The notes beneath the pieces are model-generated. The model did not search any database, was not told where the DNA came from, and worked only from the letters and a program-made list of their open reading frames with translations. The position numbers were made by a program, and so were the translations under genes. A stretch of 64,000 bases of DNA from Xanthostigma xanthostigma (lineage: Eukaryota > Arthropoda > Insecta > Raphidioptera > Raphidiidae): assembly GCA_963575645.1 (NCBI GenBank), contig OY754465.1, positions 36,033,501 to 36,097,500 on the forward strand. Reading direction: 5' to 3'. Of this stretch, positions 28,501-42,800 are shown in pieces; position 1 is the stretch's first letter, and every line of letters begins with the position of its first letter.

Positions 28501-31500
28501 TTTCCGCGCATCAGTAATACGTTCGTCGTAAATTACTCATTGAATATTAAGGAAATTTTGCATAATTGTTCGAAATACTTGTATTTTCCAATAAAAAAAC
28601 GTTGAGCACGTTTTTTTTTCAGTTTTAAAGTTCCTTCCAAATTTCCCTAGAAGTTAGCGTTATTTAGGATTATGAAGTAAAAACCTTTTGTGATTCGACC
28701 GACTGTTCCATCTAAATATATAGAAGTTTTCAAACTGGCGCCAATAATCGTGTGAGATGCACAAACCATAGACGAATTTCGCGCGTATTGAGTGTCAACC
28801 CGCTGCAATGAATAAAAAAACAACTACAACGACATATGGCGAAGACATTGCCACTATTCTGTTGGTTGCCTTTTTCTGTGAGCATCTTCATTCTGTTAAT
28901 TTTGCGCGCCTCGTAAAAATTCACTCTCGAGATTTTTTCAAAACGCACCAAAAGAAATATAACTACAAAAGTATCAGGTCGGTAATTGTACGCAGTACCT
29001 AATACTTAATAGTTTCAGAATGCAACATAAAAAAGCGCGGTTTTAATGCATGGGGACACAAGATATTCCGCGGCTTTGCTTGGCGGTTAGTAAATATATA
29101 ATACGTAGTCTTTAAAGAGGTCATACGCCCCTGGACAGTTATTGCACACTTAATAAGTATGAAATTCACGCCGTTAAGTGAGATATGATATCACAATTAT
29201 GAATGGTGATAAAAACAGCATGTTATTAATATTGATAACCCACGGTTCACTTCGTACATTTATTTAATAAACTGCTAACCGGTAACGCGTGTTTTAATTT
29301 AAATATTTCTGGTATAATCGTACAACGACTAAACAGTGCAAATGTCAAACAAATGTCAACAAACAATATAATCTACACTAATATTATAAAGAGGAAAAGT
29401 TTGCATATCGCAGATGATTTTAGGAACTCCGGGACTGATTCAAAACATTGTTTCACTGTTTAATAGTCCACTTCTTCCTGAATAAATGTCAACAAACAAT
29501 ATAATCTACACTAATATTATAAAGAGGAAAAGTCTGCATATCGCAGATGATTTTAGGAACTCCGGGACTGATTCAAAACATTGTTTCACTGTTTAATAGT
29601 CCACTTCTTCCTGAATAACATCTATACCTACATTACGACGCTAAGACAAAAATTCCAGCCAATTGGGCGACAGCACCATTCTCACTTCAAAGTCATTGAC
29701 AATAAAAAAAAAAACTTTTATTAACGCGTGCAGTGACGCGGGTAACGGATAGTAATAAATATTGATATATACCGATGAAATAATTATTATACCAATCTGT
29801 CTCACTTCTGATAAATTGTTATCAGAAAAAATTAGGTAGGTATCTATTATCTCGATTTTGATTAGCCACTTCTGAGAGACTTATTTTTGTCACTTATTTA
29901 TTTCACGTGGCAAGATAGAAATCAATTTGAAATAAACAATAACTTTATTAAACAAACTTTAATTTACAAATCAAACTTAACGTCGACTCTCCAACTCAAA
30001 TTTGAACTATCAATGCCCAACTTTACAACTGCCCTTTTTTTCAACCAATGACGCTAAAACATATTGCAACGATAATTCAATCATAGACATTTCTCGGAAC
30101 CTCTTTTTAATTGTTTCAGCGTAATACATTTTAAGCAGTTAATCACTTAAATGGTTCAACTGTCAACCCAAAACTGCCAAACTTGTGGCATACGACTCGA
30201 CCCCATGTCGCCTGTTCTCCTAATTTCTAAAAAGCAGCCACCCATAAAAAAATTAAGTATAATATTGTTACATAATATGGTTTCACATGTAAAAATGTAT
30301 TAACCAAAGCATTCTGTCAGCCACCTAAACGATTATATTTTGACAGATCTTTAAAACAAAAGAACAGTTCATTTTTTTATTTTTAAAATCTTTACGAAAA
30401 TACATTACAAAACTTTCTTGAAAAATTTAATAGAATAATAAACCGTTATGAATAGTACCTACATCATGATGATATAAAAAAACAAGGTTATATAGCATAT
30501 ATTTTTTCAGCGCATGCGCCGATTTTTCCTATAAACAATAGAGCTCTTCCTATTTACATGCTAAACATCCTATCAAAATTTAGTTTCGTTCCACTTGGCC
30601 GTTTGACCTGTATCGTGTTCCCAGGTAGGTAAGTAAACAGATGTTTTCCAATAATATATGTTTATTGAACTCGGAGGACTTTCCGATTAGCGTATCTAAC
30701 TAATTTATAGATTTTCGAGTTTGTTTTCAAAAAATATGTTTAACTATCATATGAGAAGCACAATTTTAAAATGTAATAAAACGAGTAGGTACTTAGAAGT
30801 AACTAGATAAAATGTCTTATCAACCCGACACGTAAGAATTTAAGAAATAATTCGCTGCAAACTTTCCAACACTCGAGGCGGTAGAGTGCTGGTCATTTCA
30901 GAATAGAATCTCAGGTTAACCTAGCACCGAAGTTGCGGGAAGGAATAAAGCGCGAGATATACTTCTGCAGGTCATTTATATATTCCTGCCATAGCCTGTA
31001 CCACTCTGAAACAAGTACCTAAGCTTTTAAATAGTGAAAATTGTTTTCGAATAGGTTCAATAGTTTCTGAGGTTAATGTAATGACGAACACATAAAGTAA
31101 AGTGAAACATGAAATTTAATGCCAAACCAAAATCTACCGGAAATCTACCACGAACGGAAATCGAATGGGTAAGAAACACATTTTTAACGCAGATACGAAT
31201 TTGCAGTCATTTTTTAGTCGGGAAATTTCCAGTAGGTACCTACAGTTTTCAATTTTACTGGCGCGAAAAATGCATATTAGCATTGAGCACACGATTATTT
31301 CTTTTTGATAGTTACTCTTATCATTTCGGTTTCCTTTGGTCATTTCCTTATCGTCAAGGTGCTAGACATCACATTCAATAAAATACATACCTAATCTTTT
31401 GTAAGCCTGCGAACGATGATAAAACGTCAACGTTTCAAATTACAAAGGTGTATGCACATTTGTAACTTAAATAATGAGGAGCTATTTGTTGCATTTTCAG

Positions 31501-34500
31501 AATGTTTTAGGTTCACTTATTACCTTTTAAATGGGTGATAATACTGTTATAATTTTTAAAAATGTGTTTTTGCTTTATGATTAAAGTTATTTCGTAGAAT
31601 TTAGAAGAGTGACAAAAACTAAATTAAATATTTTGAAAAAATTCACGACGAATGTAAATGTTATAATAAAATAAAATTCTAAAATCCCCCGACTTAACAC
31701 AGGCAAGTAAGCAAAGAAAATCCGTCGGGGGCTGCCATTCGCAGCCCTGAATTAAGAATAGAAGAATATAAATTGCAATATTTTAGTTCATTTCAGGGCA
31801 GCGAATGGCAGCGCCCGACGGATTTTCTTTGGTTACTTGCCTGTGTTAAGTCGGGGGATTTTAGAATTTTATTTTATTATAACATTTACATTCGTCGTGG
31901 GTTTTTTCAAAATTTTTAGTTTTGATTTATTTTAAACTTTTTAGAGATTTTGTATAAGTGAGTTCAGATGGTCTGAACTAGCGTACACAGTGTAGCTATT
32001 ATAGTATAGTATGTATTATGTCCACTGTTACAGAGAAAGCCGATTAAATGCTAGTAGTGTAGGCCAACCCAGCATACGTTGCTGTACAATTCATTTTTGC
32101 GATTAATTTTTTATACAGTGCAGCGCCCCCCTGGGGCGTAACCATCGTAATATATATCTAAGAACCATCTCAGATGAATTAAAACTCTTTACAGAAAACC
32201 GCATCTGAATTGATCAAACCGTTTTCCAGATAAATGGCGACATTCGAGTGCACAAACTGACAAACAATCTCTCAGGCTAAACGCACATACCTGCTCCGTT
32301 TCGTCGTGGGTAAAAATAGGATCGAGCATGTTACAAGATTCAAAAGTTTTTGGGATTGACAGTTCAACCCTTCAAATGATTAACTGCTTTAAATTTGTCA
32401 CGCTAAAGCAATTAAAAATGGGTTCTATATATACCTACGAGTGACACATGCAACGTGTTTTATTATGATTACAAAATCACATCTTTGAAATTCCTTAAAT
32501 TTTTCTTGAATATTAATTTGCGCACAGGGCCGTAACTAATTTTTTGGAGCCCTGGGCAAGACCTTCATTGGGCTCCCCTATAGGTACTAAATTTTATTAA
32601 TTAAATAAAGCTACTTATTTCCCCAAAATGGCAGTTTGAACCAGTGGTACAACCAGAAAAATAAATTTTGGAGGGAGCTAAAAAATAATTAGCTAGATGT
32701 TTCCATTCTACGATTGATTTTCGGACAGGTTCCCAGAAAGTTGTTGAAAGACGTACAGTTTTCTTTAATATAACGCGAATTTTTTCGATTTTTCTCAGTT
32801 TTTCAATTGATTCATTGCCATTACCGCTTCAAAAACACTTTTGATTCTTGCAACTGAAAATATGGAGGAACATTCTGCGACTTATTAACACAGAAGAACA
32901 TTTTTAGAGCAGAAACAAAAAAGTTCACCATTGTTCCAGTTGATTCTTTTCACGTTACCGCTTCAGAAGGAACACGCAACAACCATTAACTTTTGGTTGC
33001 TGTATAACTGGAAACATGTGCAACTTATTGGAAAATAACACCAACATTTTCAGAAAAGAAAATAAGTTCTAAATTGTTCCTTAGGCGTACAGCACTTGTT
33101 TTACACTTCGCAGAACATTTTATTAGCTGTCGGTATTTTAGTAGCGCGTCAAGGGATGATTATAATGCGTTCAAGTTACGCGATCATATTGCACGTTTCA
33201 CTCAGCAATAATTTTCAGTGCACATAAACACTTTAAAAGTGCACATTGCACTTGGATAGAAACTGAAACTAAGCAACTCTTAACAGCAGCAGTGAATAAA
33301 GCAACAGTATTTTTTTCAGAATAGTCACAAATATTTGTAAAAAAATACAGCCAATTGGGCGATGGGACCATTCCAGCTTCAAAAATATTATACTATATTA
33401 AATGGCAATAAAGATAATAACATTTCAGATACCGCGTGGGGTGACGCCGGTAATGGCTAGTATTCAATATATTTGCTATTCGTTGCCATGGTTACCTACA
33501 TAATTTAACTAGTTTATTTCTGACAGATCTGCAAAACAAAAGAACAGCTGATTTTTTTTTAATTCCAAAATATTTCCGAAACTATAGCTTAGAAAAAACA
33601 ATTAACTCAACCTTATTAAAAAAATAAATCGAATAATAAGTCGTTATAAAAAGTATACCATTATTATATAAAAAACACCGTTATATCATATATGTCTTCT
33701 GCGCATGCGCCGATTTTCCCCAAAAACAATAGGGCTCTTCATATTTGCTTACCAAACATTCCCCCAAAATTTGCTTTCAATCCGCTCATCCGTTTGACCT
33801 GTATCGTGCTCACAAACAAACAGACTAACAGACGGACAGAGTTTTTCCAAAAATGTGTTTTTTTTTATTTGGGGGACCTCGAAACGAAAAGATATTGTAA
33901 AATTTTGAAAACTGAATTTTGACCTAAATTAGTACCTACCATTCCACATTTATAATTTTGGAACGTTAAAATCGCTAAATTTTCCAAATCTATCATTGAT
34001 CATCCCATTTCTCTACTAAACCCATGCTTGTAAAGATCACTATCAAAGCAAAATTCATCATTTGATTTTTTTTTTTTAATTTTTATTCTGACTTCTTTTC
34101 AATCAACTCTGAGAGAGAAAGAATGGGGTGAAATAACCAATAATTGAAGTTGACTTACGAAATTGAGTGTACACACGAGTGTTTTGTTCTAACTCTGATC
34201 AATGACAATGGATAGTGATTAAAACGCTCGAAAACTTCTTAGAAACGGCAGAACGTACTAAAAGCAAAGAGGGTATTTGGGTGTCAAGTTTTGATGGAAA
34301 ATTTTAATTATTCACGCATGCATTCAAATATGTTTGTTACACGCTCAGTAGAAAATTGCTAATATTTTCAATGAATCTTCTTGTATATATTATCACAATA
34401 ATAATTTATTGACGTCTTGTGTTACGCCTTGGTTCACAATATTCTTGTAGTCGGAAAACACTAAACCCTACTTAACATTTACATTACATTAACAATTTGC

Positions 34501-36773
34501 AGTACTGAAAAGATTTTATGATCTTATGATTACAGGTAGCTGTGAATCTGGTTTCGCTCGGGTCAAGATTTGTAGCAACCAAAAGTTATTGGTTGTAGCT
34601 TGTTTCTTCTGAAGTTGTAACGTCAAAAGAATCAACTGGAACAATGGTGAACGTTTTTGTTTCTGCTCTAAGAATGTTCTTCTGTGTTACAGGGAGTTAC
34701 ACAATGTTCCACCATATTTTCAGTTACAAGAACCAAGTGTTTTTGAAGCGGTAATGGTAATGGATCATAAAAATGAGGAACATTGTGTAAGCAAATATAT
34801 AAGTGAAGTATTAGGTATATTAATAGATGTAGAAAAAAATATTTTATGACAAAGAGGATAGTAATTTGTGATAGATTTCAATCACGTCTAAAGTACCGAA
34901 TCTGTTTTGTTGACCGCGGCGTACATTTGCACAAGCTTTGAGCAAGCTGTCATGGCGTATGTGTATGAAATAATTGTCATTCATTATTACTATTATTGTA
35001 ATACGCGAGTACTCGAATTTTGCGATTAATAATTTTCTATAGATTTCGGTCAAGTCTTGATGAAATTATTAATGTAGATTAAGCAAATTTTTAAAGCAAG
35101 GGTGGCCTATCTTTCTGAAATCAAGGGCGCAATAAAAATGTTTTCATAACAATTAGGTTTGAGTGTGTATTAAATCACAGGAAACCGTACATAGGGAAAA
35201 GTACACAGTACAAAATAGTTAAAATCTGGATGAACTTAAACACAAAATCACCGAATTGTTTCAAAGTAACTCCTCTAATGTTAATCAAAATGGAGGTTTT
35301 ATTTGAACATTTGCTTTAATTTTTTATTCTAACTATTTGTTTGGTTTAATTATTAATTAAAAAAATATTTTCTAAATAAAACATTGTTTCTACAATCGAA
35401 GATTTAAAACATTGTTTCATTAATAAACATAAATTCATGTAATACTAAAGAATTTATTTTAATCGATTTTTCTAATTATTCATTATTAGCAATTATTATA
35501 TTGTTATTAAATAATGGTTAGTCATTACCATGGTACCCATTCTCATATGTGGCCAAAGTAATCGTTGATCCGAACTAATTTGTACAATGGAGTTTTCCCT
35601 ATGTTCGGTTTTCTGTGATACGCCCTGTATAAATACAGCGTGTCCACGGAAGTTCTTTACAAATGGAATTTTTTTTTGTTAATTATTGAAGCAAAAATTT
35701 TTTTCTGTGGAAAAGTTTTGCTTCGTCCAAAACCTCTAAAACACCAAAGAAAATTTTCTTCGGCCTAAAGCTATACGAGGGAAATCAAAAAGTTTTATTT
35801 GACTAAAAATAAAAATTATCTGTGATATTCAAGATTTTTTAAAAAAAAAAAGTTGCATAATCAAATTCAATTCAAAATAATAACCATAACAAAGGAATTG
35901 CATGCAGTACATCAAAAATTTGATTATTCAGAAATTGGTGATATGCCTCCGAATTGAGATTATGTCGAAAAAAATAAGGTCCAATTATTCGATTATTAAA
36001 AATACCAGCCCATACGTTTGTCTTGAACGAATTAGAAGTTAGTTATGTTATTATTTTGAATTAAATTTGATTATGTAACTAATTTTACGAAAATCTTGAA
36101 TATCACAGATAATTTTTATTTTTAGTAAAATAAAACTTTTTGATTTCCCTCGTATAACTTTAGGCCGAAAAAAATTTTCTTTGGTGTTTTAGAGGTTTTG
36201 GACGAAGCAGAACTTTTCCACAGAAAAAAATTTTTGCTCCAATAATTAATAAAAAAAAACTCCGGGTCGCAGTGCCAAACCCTGCCGACAATATAGTGTA
36301 TTTGCTTTTATAGGCAGTGTGGCTCTATTATATGAACTTAACTTTTTTTTGGAAAAAATAAAAAAAATTACCCCTTAATACACCCCTTAAAACAACATTT
36401 TTTTACTTAATTTCAATACTACATATCAATTCAACATCTGTACTAAATTATATACACTCTTCAGTATGTAAATCCATATCAGAAACTTGTGTTTTCATAA
36501 AATTTGTAAGTCCGGTCCTGTCGGGACGATTTTATTAAAATTTTAGCAGCACATTTTAATAATTACTAAAGGGTTAAATTTCAAATTCGAAACGATTCCG
36601 AGAATTTTTTCGGTATTTTTGGGCCCGAAAACTTTTTTCAACCCCTAAATACCACCCTTAACATGGCCCGAATGGGCCCATTTTAAATAGGCTTCGTGCG
36701 GTGATGGATTTCAATATGTGGTCCAAATTTCGTTAAAATCAATTAACTCCTTCGAAAGTTATAGCCCGCACAC

Positions 36774-36816
<43 letters not shown>

Positions 36817-39800
36817 TATATAAACATTTCCAAAAATGGTGCCAAACTTCTTAGAAAGTTATGAAACGTCGAGAAATTTTGGTCCGACCCCTAGGTCCCG
36901 CCATCCGACCGACGCCAATAGTGTAAGTGCCTTATGGCAAATACACTAAAAAATTCCATTTGTAAAGAACTTCCGTGGACACGCTGTATAAAACAAACAA
37001 TTTTCATTCGCGTTGACTGATTACAATCCCAATATCATATTGTTTTTACTTTCGCAACAATTTTTAGCGGAACACTTGAAATGGTTTCATAGAGCATAAG
37101 TGTTCCGCGGATCACGGATTAAGAGTCACGTGTTCTAATTCCGAAAAATGTCAAATCAAACAGTCCGTCAAAAAAGACGTCCAATTATCAATTTGGCGTT
37201 AGACAGATTGGTTTCACACAATGGCTGCCACTCATTATTCATTAATAATTAATTAGTAGTCAGTGTACGCAAATAAAAAACGCAGTGGAATAATCCGAAT
37301 CACGCAGGTAGCAAAGATCAAGTGCTGTTCAATAGACTCAATAGTTCAATCGTTATTTAAAAATATATTATTAATTGAATCTTACCTTCCTCCTCGCTTA
37401 GATCCGAGAACTTGATACCGCCACTGAAAAAGAGTTGACAAACCCCATCAATTAGAACAATTCGTAAAAGTTGGTCTTGTAATTCTAAATTAAAATTAAA
37501 TTATACACATTCTTGAGCATAAATGCTCGACAACCTACATGGGCAGCATTTATATTTAAAATTAAATACATTTGTCTTATTTATTATTATCATCTGGTAT
37601 AATTTTGGAAATGGGAGACTGTATTCTGCTTTATGCTGAGTTTCGATCATAAAAATGGTTACATCTCGGTTAATTCATTTAAATTGTAAATTTTCGAAAA
37701 GGATAGATTCTGTTCTACATATAAAATTGAACTATAGGTTCATTCGAGTTCAAAATAAATTCTAAAATTGCAATTGAAAATCGCAAACAGCAGTTGTCGG
37801 TTGGTCTTTACGTACACGTACGTCCGAGCTCTACAGGTCGTAATTCTTGAACTGATCATTATCAAAACGCGAACAGTAATTTTTATAAAGAAAAGTCGGT
37901 TGTAAAAACTCAATTTTATTACAGTGTCAAACTTAGAGCCTTCCATAAACCGCTATTTAACCCTCCTTTTTATTTATAATTTCATTACTTTCTAATTACA
38001 GTTTAATTTTAATTGGATCAACCTTCAATTTTATTGAAACCGAAGTGACAGGTTGTTAGAAACAAAAAAGTCGGGCCGACTGAATCAATCGGAAGACTTC
38101 ACTTACCTGAGAAGAACTGTGGCTGACTCCGGAACACGGAACACCTGTAAACAATGATGCAATGTCCAGAGCTTTGCTCATTTCCCCAAAAACTGCACAC
38201 ATTCATTATCAAACACACACAGAGACATCTTATGACAAACTATTTTAATAGCATTTATGAAAATATGAATGTCTAGTTGCAATAACAAGGGCAGTATCAC
38301 TTCAAAAGTAAATAAGTACAGTAGGTTAGGGCTTTCCGCGGGGGTTTGGTTCCACCGTCTTCTGCAGACAGTAGTGTCATCCGCAAGTTTTCATTGCATT
38401 GACAGTCAGCCCGAAACTAAATAAGCCGGCATGACAAAAAAATTGGTTGTCTGTAAAGTCGGTTTACGGACGATAGTTTTACGTGATAACGTATTCCGCT
38501 CGAATATCATATTTAATAATCACGCAGAGGGTCAGGCGGAACGTTAGGAACGTTACACTTTTTCGTGCATGCAGCCGGTGTTTCATCTTTTTATATTCAC
38601 GCGATTCATCAATTTATAAGACGTTATCACGTCAAAAACAAAGTAAATTATTGCTGGTTTGCTGGCTGCCCGAACTGGCATCAGCTGAGGTCGAGCGTCA
38701 ATTTGAAAGAATTGCTAACATATAAAAGTCACCGACTGATGCTCAGATAATTTTACGCAACTTACGAAAAAATCGATTAGATGGGTGAAGGTAAGGTGTG
38801 CAAAAAATGTTTGGAGGCAGAGATGCAAAGTTTCTTCGGGCAAGCCCTGTTAAACTTTTGTCGATACTCTATTATACAGAGGTGAAAAAATCAATTACTG
38901 CAACTAGTCATCAAGGAAGTTCACATAGTTAATTTTACATAAGTAGGCTTCAGTTCAAAAAATAAACTGCAGTAAAACATGTCAACGAAAAAAATAAAAA
39001 CTTCTTTATGAAACGCCTGTTTATAGTCAACTTTATCAGACTCCACCAAATGTGTAATTTCAGAACACGGGCAGATCCTTCGATTTGTAATCACGCTCCT
39101 GTGTGCTAAATTCCTTGAATAAATTGTACTGTATTTTACCGCGTCAAGCGGATTTTTCAGCCCGATGTTTTTTTATAACGACAATTTAGTTATTTGTACA
39201 TCGTGTCAAACCAGGAAAATACTTTTTGCACATCTATACTAATATATAAAGCTGAAGAGTTTGTTTGTTTGGTTGAACGCTCTAATCTCAGAAACTACTG
39301 GTTCGTATTGAAAATTTGTTTTGTTGATTAGCCCATTTATCGAGGAAGGCTATAGCCTATAGGCTATATAATATCACACTACGACCAATAGGAGCGGAAC
39401 ATCAATGAAAAATGTTGCAAAATGTAACTCAAAACTTACCCGTCCGACAAAAACTTTTGAACGGTAACTCCGATCATCATGAAATTTGGACACAACATTG
39501 ATCTCGGTAAACTAAGATGAATGTGTGTACTCGTGTACACCCCCCCCCCCCCCCGTTCGTTGCCGCTGGTCTATATTATATATAAAATTCCCGTGTCACA
39601 ATTTTGGTCGCGCTAATCTCCGAAACCACTGATAGTTTTTATTAAATATTTTGTACAAAATTACGGTATTTTCTCCAAAAATCCGTTTTAGTAACACGTA
39701 ACGACGTCTGATAGAATTTTTTCAAAGCTAAATATAGCTTTAAGTAAATTTTAGATTTGAGTAAATTCTATCAGAAGTCAGTTTTGTTTGTCTGAACTAA

Positions 39801-42800
39801 TAGCCTTGAGCAAATTGCAAGTTCTAACAGATGTTGCTATTTGGTACTAAAACAGTTTTGTTGGTTTGCTTCTGAACTAATATTAATTCAGAAGCCAATA
39901 AACAAAACTGTTTTAGTACCAAATAGCGACATCTGTTAGAACTTGAATTTGCACAAAGCTATTAGTTCAGACGCCGAGCCGCAAACGAAATACATTTAAC
40001 AAAATTATATCTATCGCACCCGGGTCAAACGGGACGGACCGCTATAATAATATAAAGAGGTAAAGTTTGGATGTAGAATGCAATGTTCAAAACTACTCAT
40101 CCGATTTCAAAATTTTTTTCACCAATAATTAGAATGGACCTTTAGGATAGATAAAGGCTATATATTATCACGTTTAAATAAAAGCGCTTTTCGTGGAGAC
40201 TAATTTTGCAACGCAAGTCGACGAAAAAACGCCGATAATCTACAAATTCGGGCGAAGCCGAACCGGGCCGCTAGTTGCCCTATAAAATAGCTGCTTTTCA
40301 TGCCTGTATAGCGTCGGTAAAATGACTCATTATGCTATGATCTAAAACAAATAAATGCTATCTTACCAACCCAACAGTAATTTTCAAAAGCGATGCATCA
40401 GTTGTCATTGAACACTATAAAAGGAACAGAGATAGCAAAGCAAGTTTAGTTTCCGTAAGCAACCCAAAAAAAAACTGCAAATTGCTACACTTAAAGCTGT
40501 CAAAAATATTAAAAATATATATACTTTTTATGTGAAAAACAGCTATTATATGAGAGGTACAGTAGATGAAAAAATGTAGGATGCATCTCGAACGTAATAC
40601 TAGTATGCCTCGTGAGTTGTGTGACTGTTAAAACTCGATGATCTCTGGTTTTTCCACAATGTCACAATGACATATAACTGCAGTAACGTTCTAGATACAT
40701 AAACTACTATTCTAGATTCAACAGTGAATTGTATTCCCATTTTAAATAATATGTAGTTGTTAGGACTAACAATACATTATCAGTTATTTACTTAGATTTA
40801 GATCACCCTGACAATATTCCGTTTTTAAAGTCTGACAATTTCTTTAGTTGTTTAGATTCGAAACACAAAAATACATGAAACTAAACAAAAAAATCAATGT
40901 AAAGATCAATACAAGGTCGCAATGTGTATTGTTTATTTTTTTAAGAAACAGTGTCTTTTCATTGAGTCGTTCTAATTAAAGAACGACCTTTGTATTCAAA
41001 GACTTTTTCGGTTATTCACGACGGGAGAAATATTTTGCATTTATTACTAACATGTGAAAAAAAACCAAATAAGTAAATCAATTAGTAACACAAAAAGATG
41101 TGTTTTTAAACAGCCAGTAGCGCTGTTAAAGTTTCGTTCAAACAGTTGAAATCGTGCCAATCAAAATATGTGTACGTGCGTCGATGGGTAGTAACTGAAG
41201 CCGGTCACAAACTACCAATTTCAATTAAAAAAAAAACTGCTAAAACCATGAATTTTCATTTTGGCTGTGCCGTAGTCAGATAGAAAAACGATCATAGAAA
41301 CTAAAATATTGAAAAATTCAGTCAAACGAGTGTCGGACAAGCATAAATTACAGTTGTGCAGTTGTGCTTTTCAAAAAATGTGTAATTCTTTTTCAGATTG
41401 CCAAAACATTTGGAAATGGGGTCGTCCCAGATTTTTAACATCCCGCTTAGGAATTGCAATTCGGAAAACCGGATCCAGTATTCCGGCGAATACGGCATCA
41501 CTAAACGTTTACCGGATCCAATGATGCCAATTTTTGGTAAGACAAAGGCGCTTTTGTATGAGTAGGTACTTTAAACACGTGGTGAGTGTGCGTGCGTGCG
41601 TGCGAGCACAATATGTAATTGGGCTGATACAAATCACCGAAAAAGAAATTTCATTGAAGGGGAACGTATATTTAATGCCGGCCATATTATAAAATTATGC
41701 AAAAATTCAATTGAAATAGAATTCACAAAAATAGTGACAAATAGAGATATTATATTACCTAATGCAGTGTTGATGAACGTTGCAAAAATATTATTGAAAC
41801 ATTACTTTAATGCAACAGGTAAATTTCCAACCCAAAAATAAGTCATCTGTCAAAATTTATTTTCAACTTTATTTTTTTTTCTATCAAAATTCTTAATGTT
41901 AATGTTAATGTTAATAATAATAACTATTCAATTGGGAACCGCGATATGGACTACTCTATCTGGCGGCGAAACTTACTAACTAACATGGAAGAAACAAGTA
42001 TATGAATCGTACAGTCAATAATAGTATATTGTGCGACTAGTGAGAGAAGGAGAAGATTCCATGAGCGTGAAATTTGCCGCACGAGCGTAGCGAGTGCGGT
42101 AAAACGCACGCGAGTGGAATATTCTCCTTCGATCAATGGTCGCACATAATACTTTATTCAACTAGCAGGAGTAATATGTAATCGGGGCCCTGATAAAAGA
42201 GGGAAAAATAATAAATCACTTCATTGATTGACGTGCCCACCGTCAGTGTATGCACACAAGATTGCCATGACTTTGCGATGCTGTTTTCATATATACAATA
42301 CCGCCTACCACGTTCCTATTAGTCCAGAAGCTGCGTGTAGTTTTTTTTCATTATTGCACGCTTGGGCTTGCTACTGAGTTTCTATTGGTCCAGAAAATTC
42401 ATTATCACACTGTACGGCACATTATTAGCACTCTACGCGTCAACATGAAGTAATTTATTATTTCTCCCGAGTTTAGCAGGGCCCCGAAATTACATATTAC
42501 TCACGCGTGTTGAATAAATACTGTTTATCGTGATTTTTTTTATAATAATAATAAAAAAAACGTTGATAAATATAACTAACATGGAAGAAACAAGTAGGTA
42601 TATGAATCGTACTGTCAATAAATACTGTTTATCGTGATTTTTTTAATAATAATAATAAAAAAAACGTTGATAAATTAATAAATGACTTATTATGGAACCT
42701 GCGAAGTTTTCACCTCATGCAAACACAAATAAAAAATTAGTACAAGGTTGTACATAATAGTTACACGTCATTTAAATGCAGATGATTAGTTATTTTACCA

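Larger units (their letters stand above)
35636..36986. mobile_element. Long foldback MITE of an IS630/Tc-type element, one arm interrupted
   Basis: The ends CAGCGTGTCCACGGAAGTTC and GAACTTCCGTGGACACGCTG are perfect inverted repeats flanked by TA (35634-35635, 36987-36988). The arms pair through CCTCTAAAACACCAAAGAAA and GAATATCACAGATAATTTTT to a loop at about 35892-36042. The loop holds a transposase fragment. The right arm is split by foreign DNA at about 36260-36950. Confidence 0.85.
2903..37385 (-). other. Ttd14 intron 4, about 34.5 kb, filled with transposons
   Basis: This single intron separates GAG GAG GAA G from CT TTC AAA. It contains the nested hAT/Harbinger, the Tc1-like element with its hAT insertion, several MITEs, at least six foldbacks and copies of repeat families A, B, C, E and F, each listed separately. 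No host exon was found between the flanking Ttd14 exons. Confidence 0.85.

Noticed and set aside
33692-33922. Conserved small protein shared by several loci
   Set aside because: Similarity between loci is at the DNA level across non-coding parts too, so it reflects repeat B rather than a protein family.
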